From: an uncultured Oscillibacter sp.
Lineage (GTDB): Bacteria > Bacillota > Clostridia > Oscillospirales > Oscillospiraceae
Assembly (NCBI GenBank): GCA_900544615.1
Contig: UQVS01000004.1
Coordinates: 62,001 to 126,000, forward strand
DNA length: 64,000 bases
Reading direction: 5' to 3'
Positions 7,014-15,300 of this stretch are shown piece by piece; the first letter of the stretch is position 1; every line of letters begins with the position of its first letter. The notes below the pieces were generated by a model. It had not been told where the DNA came from, ran no database searches, and saw nothing but the letters and a program-made list of their open reading frames with translations. A program made the translations under genes and the position numbers.

Positions 7014-8028
7014 AGGCGGTATGAGTACCATGCTCAAAAACAGGATGCTTGCCACCCAGCAGGCATCCGAGCTTGAGGTCGGCAATGCTGCATATGAAAC
7101 GCTCTTCCAGACCCCTTCAAATGCTCCGCAGCCAAAGGTGTGTAAATTGCCTATCAGCAAATTGCATCCCTTCTTCACCGCTGATATAGGATTTAAGCCC
7201 TATTCTGCATCGAAACTTCAGGCACTGGCAGAGCACATGGCGGCCGAAGGGCAGCTTGAACGGATCATAGTTCGCTCCATTCCCTATCGGGATGAATACG
7301 AGATTCTGGCTGGGCACAATCGAACCAACGCAGGACGGTTGAATAACTGGTCAGAGATAGAGGCGGAAATCGTTGATGCTGATGATGAGCGAGCTACGAC
7401 CATCGCCATCGCCACCAACCTGCTTCGACGGCAGGATTTAACGATTATTGAGCGTGGACAGGCATACAAAGCACTTTTAGAGGCGCAGAGAAGGCAAGGG
7501 TTTCGATCTGATATTCAAACTTCAGGCGAAATTCGCCAGAAGTTTGATTCCGGTACCTTTGGCGAGATTCGCCAAAGGTACAGCGCGCGAAAAATTGTAG
7601 CGGAGTTTTTCGGTGTTACGGAATACGAGATCCGCAAGGCAATTAAGATGACCCAGCTCATCTCGGAGCTGCAAGAGATACTGGAAGAACAGCCGAAATT
7701 GCTGCCTCTGGCCTGCGCAGAAAAAATAGCTGACTACGAAGCCGTATCCCAGCGCGCATTTATCGAAATGTGTTCCATTGAAGGCTATCAGTTGAACATA
7801 GCGACCGTGAATTATATCGTTCAGAGATGTCCCCCACCCTGCGCAGACCGCCAGCTTATTTATGCGGCATGGCGGGAGGCCAGAGCGGCCGAGGAACGGA
7901 GAGCAGCTATGCCTCCGAAGAAACTCAGCTTTGAGCGAAAGAAGTTTGCTCCATATATCGAAAAGGTCGGAGGTGAAGATGCGCTGGAAAAACTCTTTCT
8001 TGAGTTTTTGAGCAACCATTTTGGATGA
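7006..8028 (+). CDS. parB: ParB-like partition protein with internal palindrome-coded peptide
   Basis: About 340 residues. I favour the TTG at 7006, which has GAGGAGG 10 nt upstream and overlaps the end of parA; an ATG at 7021 is possible. The N-terminal ParB/Srx domain (PISKLHPF, EILAGHNRTNAGRL, IATNLLRRQDLTIIERGQAYK) is followed by an HTH (SARKIVAEFFGVTEYEIRKAI) and a C-terminal helical region. Between them is a stretch with the repeat GEIRQ-x(7)-FGEIRQ, coded by two DNA palindromes (7519-7543 and 7553-7581). ParB would bind the centromere and load onto DNA as partner of ParA. Confidence 0.85.
   Translation: MSKGGMSTMLKNRMLATQQASELEVGNAAYETLFQTPSNAPQPKVCKLPISKLHPFFTADIGFKPYSASKLQALAEHMAAEGQLERIIVRSIPYRDEYEILAGHNRTNAGRLNNWSEIEAEIVDADDERATTIAIATNLLRRQDLTIIERGQAYKALLEAQRRQGFRSDIQTSGEIRQKFDSGTFGEIRQRYSARKIVAEFFGVTEYEIRKAIKMTQLISELQEILEEQPKLLPLACAEKIADYEAVSQRAFIEMCSIEGYQLNIATVNYIVQRCPPPCADRQLIYAAWREARAAEERRAAMPPKKLSFERKKFAPYIEKVGGEDALEKLFLEFLSNHFG
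7519..7543. repeat. Palindrome 1 inside parB
   Basis: A near-perfect inverted repeat: arms acttcaggcga and tcgccagaagt with one mismatch and a 3-nt centre. Its core ggcgaNattcgcc is shared with the second palindrome. Confidence 0.75.
7553..7581. repeat. Palindrome 2 inside parB
   Basis: Perfect 13-bp arms gtacctttggcga / tcgccaaaggtac with a 3-nt centre. It lies 9 nt after palindrome 1 and has the same core. The two encode the duplicated GEIRQ peptide of ParB. Confidence 0.8.
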
Positions 8029-8056
8029 GAAAAAATAACTGTTGGTAGATAGGCTT

Positions 8057-8087
8057 GGCACCGCTTTTGCGGTGCCGGGCTTTTTTT
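8057..8087 (+). terminator. Intrinsic terminator after parB
   Basis: Stem GGCACCGC / GCGGTGCC with a TTTT loop, then gggc and seven T. It ends the HTH-parA-parB transcript. Confidence 0.85.
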
Positions 8088-8108
8088 ATGCCATAGGAAG
8101 GTGACGAA

Positions 8109-8519
8109 ATGAACGAACTGAGAGAAAGAGCGCGAGGGCGCCGTGCACAGAACCCCTTTGACGGTGGAGCCGAGGAACGACTGAAAAGAATGGATCTGCT
8201 CAAGGCAGACGGTGAAGCAAACAAGACGACACTGCTGACGCTGAGTGCAGTATTTGCGGGGCTGCTCTTTGATGAGCTGTGTGACTTTTACCAGGATTAT
8301 TCCATGGTGAAGGATGATTTGGGTCAACTGTTTTCGGCGGCTGAAACAGCTGACGCCCGGCAGAAGTTTCTGCTGATCTGCCTGCAGTATGACGCCCTGG
8401 GGCAGGCCCTGCCCAATCCCATCTGGTGGATCAGCGGCAGTCCTGCTCTTGCGGGCGCGTTTGCAGACAGCTATGTTCTGCACCTGAAAAAGCTTTGTGA
8501 CTCCGAGGAGGTGCTCTAA
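8109..8519 (+). CDS. Hypothetical ICE protein
   Basis: A 136-residue protein of unknown family with a GGAAGGTG site 5 nt before the ATG. The N-terminus is charged (RERARGRRAQNPF). The middle is mostly helical with a hydrophobic stretch (LLTLSAVFAGLLFDELCDF), and WWISGSPALAGAFAD lies near the end. It precedes the HigB-like gene by 2 nt and is probably co-transcribed with it. It does not look like a classical antitoxin because no HTH is visible. No function is assigned. Confidence 0.6.
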   Translation: MNELRERARGRRAQNPFDGGAEERLKRMDLLKADGEANKTTLLTLSAVFAGLLFDELCDFYQDYSMVKDDLGQLFSAAETADARQKFLLICLQYDALGQALPNPIWWISGSPALAGAFADSYVLHLKKLCDSEEVL

Positions 8520-8521
8520 TT

Positions 8522-8920
8522 TTGAAAGGAATTTTGGTCTATCAGCCACCGGATAAGCCTGCCCAGCTCCCGGAATTTATTGATGGTCTCGATCCACGCT
8601 TGCGGGAGAAGATCATCATGCAGCTTTATCAGCTGTCCAAGCCCCATAAGCCGGAGCTGCGAGAACCCCATTTCAAGCGGTTTTCTCTGGAACGCTATCG
8701 GGATCTGTGTGAGCTGCGGGTAAAGAGCAAGATGTTAGTTCGCATCATCTTCTACTTTTGCCCCAACGGACAGGTGCTGCTCCTGCATGGCTTCATCAAA
8801 CGCCAGAAGCGTGACACGATGCAGGCCCTGGAGCAAGCCATCAGAATACTGGACGCACTACGGGAGCACCCGGAGCGCGCAGTAGAATACAAAATCAAGG
8901 AGGAGGAAAGAGCATCGTGA
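8522..8920 (+). CDS. HigB/Gp49-like RelE-superfamily toxin-like protein
   Basis: A 132-residue protein with a TTG start after GGAGGTG. The C-terminal half (LCELRVKSKMLVRIIFYF, then GQVLLLHGFIKRQKRDTMQALEQA) fits the phage-derived Gp49-like/HigB family, whose members cut mRNA on the ribosome. That family normally has a HigA antitoxin immediately downstream. Here only a 20-codon open frame with a strong ribosome site follows, so the antitoxin may be lost or may be another gene. The N-terminal half is longer than in minimal HigB proteins. Toxin activity is inferred only. Confidence 0.7.
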   Translation: MKGILVYQPPDKPAQLPEFIDGLDPRLREKIIMQLYQLSKPHKPELREPHFKRFSLERYRDLCELRVKSKMLVRIIFYFCPNGQVLLLHGFIKRQKRDTMQALEQAIRILDALREHPERAVEYKIKEEERAS

Positions 8921-8979
8921 AACGAACACCGCGCACCCCGAAAGTTGCGGCGGAGAAACGCTGCGCAGGAAAAAACTGA
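8917..8979 (+). CDS. 20-residue open frame, possible antitoxin remnant
   Basis: A GTG start overlaps the stop of the HigB-like gene and is preceded by AGGAGGAGG at good spacing. The peptide is short and basic and contains RTPRTPKVAAEKRC. It is placed where HigA antitoxin genes usually begin. It may be the broken 5' end of an antitoxin gene or simply a leader. Confidence as a functional gene is low. Confidence 0.3.
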   Translation: MKRTPRTPKVAAEKRCAGKN

Positions 8980-9000
8980 GAATAGGAGGCTCCCGTAAAA

Positions 9001-9933
9001 ATGAAAAAAGCAATACTTTGTGTGCTGCTCACGCTGGCCATGTCCGTCAACGCCTTTGCTTTGGAGGTGCCTACGGATACCGTGGTCCAGAATCTCAACG
9101 GCAGCCAGCAGGCCATCAAGACCTACACGATCCCGCCGGACCAGGACCCGGCAACCTTGATCGAGGAACCTTTTGAACTGAAAGGTTTCCTCTACACTTT
9201 TGCAAACATTGTGAAAACCGAAAACCCCGTTGAAGAAACTAAAGTGCATACGGAGATCATCACCATTGAAACAGCCAAGAAAGACCTGTCTGTGGTGCTT
9301 GAAAATCTGGAGCCCACCATCGAATTCGATGATGGCAATTTCAAAGGCACCCTCGCACTGGATCACACCAGTATTGTCACTGAGGCTGCAGGTTACACCA
9401 CCAAGAGCTATACGGTGACGGAAACCAAGACCATTGGCCAGCTGGACCGCAATGATATGTCTTATGTCCCGTCTACTACCGTAAAGGATGGCAGGACTTT
9501 GAATCTTGCCAATGTGGAGTGGCAAGTCACCGGTACCGATCTTGTGGGAGAAGCACTGATGCCCTCGTCCTATCAGGCCATTGCCGCCTACTCTGCGAAG
9601 GCGTCCTACAATGCAGCAACCGGATACATCACAACCGCAGAGTATGTGGGGGATGTTACCCACGAGGGAATTGAGAGTATCACCTATGTACTGACATATT
9701 TGGGTGAGGAAATTGTTCCCGAGCCGATTGAGGCCGATGGTACCACCGATATGATCAGCAGCTTTGGCAGCTTTTTCACTGAAAACTGGCCTTTCCTGCT
9801 GGCGGGCGGTGGACTGATCGCTGCGGCTGTCTGCGGCGGTCTTCTGATCCACAACCGCAGAACTGCGAAGCGTCAGGAAGAGGATGAGGAGTTGGAGGAA
9901 GATTCTGAAGAACAGGAGGAGCAGAACGCATGA
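9001..9933 (+). CDS. Secreted, membrane-anchored protein of the ICE surface module
   Basis: A 310-residue protein with a clear signal peptide (MKKAILCVLLTLAMSVNAFA, cleavage near residue 20) and a long beta-rich outer region. A transmembrane helix at about 260-283 (NWPFLLAGGGLIAAAVCGGLLI) is followed by a highly acidic cytoplasmic tail (EEDEELEEDSEEQEEQ). It overlaps the sortase gene by 4 nt, which ties it to surface assembly. No named domain is recognised. It may help position conjugation or adhesion proteins at the cell surface. Confidence 0.75.
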   Translation: MKKAILCVLLTLAMSVNAFALEVPTDTVVQNLNGSQQAIKTYTIPPDQDPATLIEEPFELKGFLYTFANIVKTENPVEETKVHTEIITIETAKKDLSVVLENLEPTIEFDDGNFKGTLALDHTSIVTEAAGYTTKSYTVTETKTIGQLDRNDMSYVPSTTVKDGRTLNLANVEWQVTGTDLVGEALMPSSYQAIAAYSAKASYNAATGYITTAEYVGDVTHEGIESITYVLTYLGEEIVPEPIEADGTTDMISSFGSFFTENWPFLLAGGGLIAAAVCGGLLIHNRRTAKRQEEDEELEEDSEEQEEQNA

Positions 9934-10724
9934 AGCACATGAGGCGACTGATTTGTATGGCGCTGATGATCGCAACGGTATTATCTCTGTCGGTCAGCGC
10001 CTTTGCCGCAGAATACACCTTTGAGTCTACGTCGGATTCGGAGTATTACCCCTCCACATCCTATGAGGATATTTACGGTTCGTACAACTACGGCGGCATC
10101 AATGTTGTGGACTATCAAATCCCGGAACTGTCCTATGGCTGCTTCAGCACGACCCAGACCGGCGTCATGGAAAAGGTCCGCTTGCCCGGGCTGCAGCAGT
10201 ATGTGAATGTCTCCACCAGCGCCGGCGGTTATGGCGTTGGTGCCGGCAGCTACGGCACTCCTGTAATCTCCAGCGGAACCACCATCACTCCCGTCTATCG
10301 GGAGCCTGCCTATACCAGCGCTGAGGACATGGAACGCAAGGACGGCAGCATCGGCACCTTGAAGATCCCCTCTCTGGACATCAACATGAAGGTCTGGGAG
10401 GGCGAGACCAACGCCAGCATGGCAAAGGGTCTCGGTCACTACACCACGACCTCTGCATGGGATGGCAACGTGGCAGTCTGCGGCCACAATAGAGGTGCCA
10501 AATATGTGATTGGCGACATCAAAGATTTGGAAATCGGTGATACCATCACCTATACCACCATCTACGGCACACGCACCTACGAGGTCGTTTTGGTAAAGAC
10601 TATCGCCAGTACAGACTGGAGTTATCTGCAGGCCACGGCCGACAACCGCATCACCATCACCACCTGTCTAGCCAACCAGCCCAGCAAACGAGTCTGTGTT
10701 CAGGCTGTGGAAGTGGATCGCTAA
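9930..10724 (+). CDS. Sortase (class B/D-like) with signal peptide
   Basis: A 264-residue protein. It has a signal peptide or membrane anchor (residues 1-26, ending VSAFAAE), then a low-complexity Tyr/Ser/Gly stretch to about residue 130, then the sortase barrel from GTLKIPSLDINMKVW. The catalytic residues are all present: His186 in CGHNRG, Cys246 in TTCL and Arg254 in SKR. Sortases join LPxTG-type proteins to the wall or to each other. The nearby 1725-residue adhesin ends in LPKTGY and is the obvious substrate. ATGA overlap with the upstream gene indicates a shared operon. Confidence 0.88.
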   Translation: MKHMRRLICMALMIATVLSLSVSAFAAEYTFESTSDSEYYPSTSYEDIYGSYNYGGINVVDYQIPELSYGCFSTTQTGVMEKVRLPGLQQYVNVSTSAGGYGVGAGSYGTPVISSGTTITPVYREPAYTSAEDMERKDGSIGTLKIPSLDINMKVWEGETNASMAKGLGHYTTTSAWDGNVAVCGHNRGAKYVIGDIKDLEIGDTITYTTIYGTRTYEVVLVKTIASTDWSYLQATADNRITITTCLANQPSKRVCVQAVEVDR

Positions 10725-10745
10725 AACCATTGCGGCGCAACGGTT
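10725..10745 (+). terminator. Weak terminator-like hairpin after sortase
   Basis: Arms aaccattgc / gcaacggtt (one G-U pair in RNA) start at the sortase stop codon and are followed by a short T run. The stem is modest. Confidence 0.35.
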
Positions 10746-10862
10746 TTGCGGTGTTGAGTTTTATCGGCGCAGTGATTTCAAATAAACCTTTGACACGCTT
10801 AGATTTCTGTATTATTCTCAAATCACTCCGGAGAATATAAACCCCCAAAGGAAGTATCTGAA

Positions 10863-11060
10863 TTGGTACAGAAATTCAAGCCACAAAGGAAGGACGATGA
10901 AGTAAGGATCAAAATGGACATCACAGTTGACCTTCCTGCGGAATTGGCAGAGCAGGCTGAGCAGATGGGTATTTATGAGTTTGATCGCTGCGTCTATGAC
11001 GAAAATACCCGCCGCATGACAGCCAGTGTAACCACTACGTTTTATCGGAAGGGAGCGTGA
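10863..11060 (+). CDS. Small hypothetical protein
   Basis: A 65-residue protein with a TTG start; AAAGGAAG lies 10 nt upstream. The sequence is charged with an amphipathic centre (ITVDLPAELAEQAEQMGIYEFDRCVYDENTRRMTASVTTTF). It ends 4 nt before the SLH protein gene and is probably co-transcribed. No family is recognised. Confidence 0.55.
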   Translation: MVQKFKPQRKDDEVRIKMDITVDLPAELAEQAEQMGIYEFDRCVYDENTRRMTASVTTTFYRKGA

Positions 11061-11064
11061 TATT

Positions 11065-12234
11065 GTGAAACGAATCCGAACCTTTTTAATCTTGACGCTG
11101 TTCCTTGTGTCGATGACCGGCAGCGCCTTTGCCGCCGGAGCCAACACTGAACAGCAAACCGCCGCATCCTACCTGCGTGAGGCGGGTATCATGGTTGGAA
11201 ACGAGACCGGTGATATGATGCTGGATCAGGGCCTGACCCGTGCGCAGATGGCTGCGGTGCTCACCCGTATCGTTGCAAATCCCGATCATGTCGAGGCGGA
11301 TAGTGCTTACTACCGCGGCCAGTGCAAGTTCACTGATGTGCCCGACTGGGCAAAGGTCTATGTCGGCTACTGTGCCGCAAATCATCTGGTGGCTGGTTAT
11401 GGAAATGGCCTTTATGGACCGAGTGATCCCGTCACCCCCGCTGCGGCCTGCACGGTAATGCTTCGTTGCTTGGGCGACGTGGATATGGAGTGGACCTACA
11501 GCACAGCATGTCAGACGGCTGTTGAGCTGGGACTATCTTCTGCGGAAGCTCTCACTGGAGCGGAAATTACTCGCGGCAACATGGCAGTTCTGATCTACCG
11601 CACCATGGCAAAGATGGGATATGATATCGAAGTATCTGAAGCGCCGCAGTCAGCCACACCGGCAGGACAGGCTATCAGCAGAAACGACGATGGTTCCATC
11701 AATGTCCCGTCTGACGGCTCCCGCTATGTGCCGCAGGCTGGCGATGTGATCCGCTGCGATGATGGCACCAACTACACCATCACCGATGTTCGCCGCTACG
11801 ATGCCAATATGTTTGCCAGCGGCCCTCTGCCCGAACTGCCCGAGCCTACTTGTGACTGGAGCCTGCTGCCCCAGCCGGAGTTGCCGGATGCAGAGGTCAG
11901 ACACTTTACCATCGGTGACAGCGAGTACATGTTTATCCGAAATCTCTATGAGACCCGTCGAATGCTCTATACCCTATATAACGCCATCGGAGACAACCCG
12001 GAAACCTGGCAGGACGGCAAACCCGTTTTGCATCCCAGTGGCAACCCCAAGGTGCGCATCAATCTGACGATTGCGGATGATACCCAGGCGGAATGTTTCT
12101 GGCCCTGGCGCGAGAGCGAAATCGTTGCTCCATTCAATTCCAGCCCCTGTGGGACCCACTCACTTGAGGCGTGGGATGTCTACAAAGACGGTGTGTTCCT
12201 GCAAACTGAGTATTTAGTCCACCATACAGTCTAA
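11065..12234 (+). CDS. Secreted SLH-domain surface protein
   Basis: A 389-residue protein with a GTG start and a signal peptide (VSMTGSAFAAG, cleavage near residue 24). Residues about 30-185 hold SLH-type repeats (LTRAQMAAVLTRI, FTDVPDWAKVYVGYCAANHLVAGYG and ITRGNMAVLIYRT), which bind secondary wall polymers. The C-terminal half has a proline-rich stretch and a beta-rich region with HFTIGDSEYMFIRN of unknown role. It lies between the sortase and the large adhesin genes. It could display a conjugation or adhesion function at the wall without sortase. Confidence 0.82.
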   Translation: MKRIRTFLILTLFLVSMTGSAFAAGANTEQQTAASYLREAGIMVGNETGDMMLDQGLTRAQMAAVLTRIVANPDHVEADSAYYRGQCKFTDVPDWAKVYVGYCAANHLVAGYGNGLYGPSDPVTPAAACTVMLRCLGDVDMEWTYSTACQTAVELGLSSAEALTGAEITRGNMAVLIYRTMAKMGYDIEVSEAPQSATPAGQAISRNDDGSINVPSDGSRYVPQAGDVIRCDDGTNYTITDVRRYDANMFASGPLPELPEPTCDWSLLPQPELPDAEVRHFTIGDSEYMFIRNLYETRRMLYTLYNAIGDNPETWQDGKPVLHPSGNPKVRINLTIADDTQAECFWPWRESEIVAPFNSSPCGTHSLEAWDVYKDGVFLQTEYLVHHTV

Positions 12235-12273
12235 AAGAGGGAGACAGCACAAATCGTGCTGTCTTCCTCTTTT
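12233..12273 (+). terminator. Intrinsic terminator after the SLH protein gene
   Basis: A long hairpin with arms aaaagagg-gagacagcac and gtgctgtct-tcctctttt, one internal mismatch and a 5-nt loop. The 3' arm supplies the T run. Confidence 0.8.
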
Positions 12274-12361
12274 GCATCTCCCCACAAGTTCATATTTCAC
12301 CCAAGGGGGGATGCTGTTCTGTATGAATGGGTATCCTCCCTGATTTTATGGAGGTAAGCCT

Positions 12362-15300
12362 ATGAAAAAGCGTTTCATGTCAGCGTTTTTAGCCGTCATC
12401 ATGCTTTTTAGTATGCTCTCGACCACCGCTTTCGCAGCATCTTCGGAAGAGGAAGCACTGGGCGAGATCAATATTTTCAATGGCGGCGTAACAATGTCGT
12501 ATCTGTCTATCAACGGACGTATCCGTGAGCAGATCTATACCTACTATAACCGTGTTACTCCATCCGGAGCGGTCAAAGAAATCCCTGCCTACTGCGTGAA
12601 CCCCAATGATAAGGGCGTTCCCCAGACCGTAGGGGTGGGCGAAAGCATCAAGTATCTGGCCGATGAAAAGGCGGCAGATCCCAAGGTCACCGGTATCATC
12701 GCCAACGGCTATCCCAATCGCGGCCTGAGCGAGCTGGGCCTTGAGAATAAGTACCACGCCTACTATGCCACCAAAATGGCCCTGTGGTGCTATCTCCTGT
12801 CCCATTGGGACATCAACAACCTGAAGGTCAACCCCAACCTGACCGGCCTTGAATTGGAGCGTGCGCAGAAGATCCTCGCCGCAGCCAAGGACATCTACCG
12901 CCGTGGCACGACATGGACCGAAAATCTGTCGCCCAATGTCAGATGTACTCCTGACCGTGATGTTGCCTATGAAGTGACCGTCAACGGCCGCCAGTATAAG
13001 CAGCAGGTCTTTACGGTTACATCGAAGACCTGGGTGTGCGATTACAAAATCAATGTCGCTTTCACGGACCCTGCCAGCGTTCCTTCCGGCACCCGCATCG
13101 TGGACATGAATAACAATGACATCTTCACCCTGACCACCAGCGCCACCGGTGAAGGCTATTCGGCACAGTTCAAGGTCCTCTACCCGTCGGACAGCGTGGC
13201 CGGACAGACCGGCAGCGTGCAGCTGTCCTTTGATCTGGATGTTTACCAGTACGCCATCTTCTATGCCTCTGTAGTTGAGGTGGATAAATACGGCAATATC
13301 CAGAATTACATGGTGGACACCGACCCCACAAGGAAAATGAACCTGTCCGCCTACAGTAACTATGGTGATGAGCCCGAAGTGGAAATGGATACCGGCCTCC
13401 AGATCGTCAAGTACGAAGCCGGCACAACCATCCCTCTGAGCGGCGCCATGTTCGAGGTCGTTGGTCCTGACGGTGCCACTGTTGGTACCTTTACCACCAA
13501 TTCCTCCGGTAAGATCCGCATCCCTCTGACCCTGACCGGAAACTACACCGTATATGAGCGGGTCGCGCCGGACTTTTACCTGCTCAGCGAAGAACCTGCC
13601 CAGAATGTGCAGGTGGTCTACGGTGAGGTGGCCGAAGTTGTGTTTGAAAACGAGCCCTACGGCAATCTCCGCATCGAGAAAACCTCCAACACCGGCATGA
13701 ACCTGCCCGGAGCACTGATCACGATTACCCACATTGAAAGCGGTCAGCGCTATACCGGAGAGACTAACTCCGCAGGTGTTGCCGTCTTCCGTGAGATCCA
13801 GCCCGGCGCGTATCGAATCGAAGAAACTGCAGCTCCGGCGGGATGGCTGCTGGATGATACCATCTACACCACGACCGTCATTGCCGGTGAAACCACTACA
13901 TTCCATCTGGTCAACGAGGAGCTGCCGGGCCTTCGCATCATCAAGTACGACCGCAAGAATATGGTCGCTATGCCCGACGTCACCTTTGAGGTCTGGCGTG
14001 ACGGTGTTTCTCTGGGTACCTTCCGCACCGATGAGTTCGGTGAAATCCTTTTGACCGACGTGGAGCCCGGCACCTATCGAGCCGTGGAAGTGGATACAGG
14101 CAGTGATGGGCATATCCTCAACACCACCCCCCAGGAAGTAGAGCTGGAAGCCGGTGACGGCATCAAGGAGCTGATGTTCTTCAACGACGTCAAGCCCGGC
14201 CTGCGACTGGTGAAGGTGGACAGTGCCGATCCCTCTAAAGTCATCCCCAATGTCCTGTTTGAGATTAAATCCGTTGCGGGTGACTACGGTCCCGAAGAGT
14301 TCCGAACCGATGAAAACGGTGAGATCGTCCTGAGCAAGCTCCCTGCGGGTGCCTATGTGGTAACGGAATTGTCCTGCCCGGGCTATGTCATTGATGAAGC
14401 GCAGCGCATTATTCAGCTGGACCCCAACGAGGATGCCCAGTTCGTGTTCACCAACAGTATCAAGCCCTCCCTGCAGATCATCAAGCTCAGCTCCGATGGT
14501 TCTGCTCTGGAAGGCGTGACCTTCCGTATCGCCAAGATCGAAGATGGTACACATTACCTCGACCGCACCACCAATAAGAACGGCGAGATCCTTGTCAGCG
14601 ATCTGGAGCCTGGGGTCTATTCCGTGCGCGAGACCTCTACGGTGTCAGACCACATCATCGACCTCCGGGAGTACAAGGTAGAGCTGTTCCCCGGCAAGAC
14701 CAGCACGCTGGTCATTGAGAATCAGATTCGCCCCAACCTCTATGTTTATAAGCACGATGCAGACACCGGCGAACCCATCCCCGACACCGTATTCATCATC
14801 CGCGCGGCTGACGGCCACAGCGTCGATGAGATCCGCACCGGAACGGACGGCCGTGCCGAGCTGAAAAATCTGCTTCCCGGCGTCTATGAAATCTCCGAGA
14901 AGTACGTGCCTTCCCCTTATCTGCTGGATGCTCCCAGTCAGCTGGTGACCCTCTATCCCAACCGTGACCACACCGTTTACTTTGAAAACCATCAGAAGCC
15001 CAGCCTGACTGTCAACAAGATTTGCAGCGTCACGGGTGAGCCTCTGAAGGGCGCAAAGTTCCATGTCACCTATGCCAGCAATGATACAGAAAGCGGCGAG
15101 ATCAACGACCTTGGTTATTTCTATTCCGATGCCGACGGTCAGTTCAAGCTCTCCAACCTGAAGGACGGCTGGTACAAAATCACCGAGGTCGAGTCTGTAC
15201 CCGGCTACCGCATCAAAGACCCGGCCGCGCAGGAAGTCTTCGTCAAGGCCGGTGAGAGTAAGACCGTCACCTTTGAGAATACTCCCCTCAGTGCCTTGGT

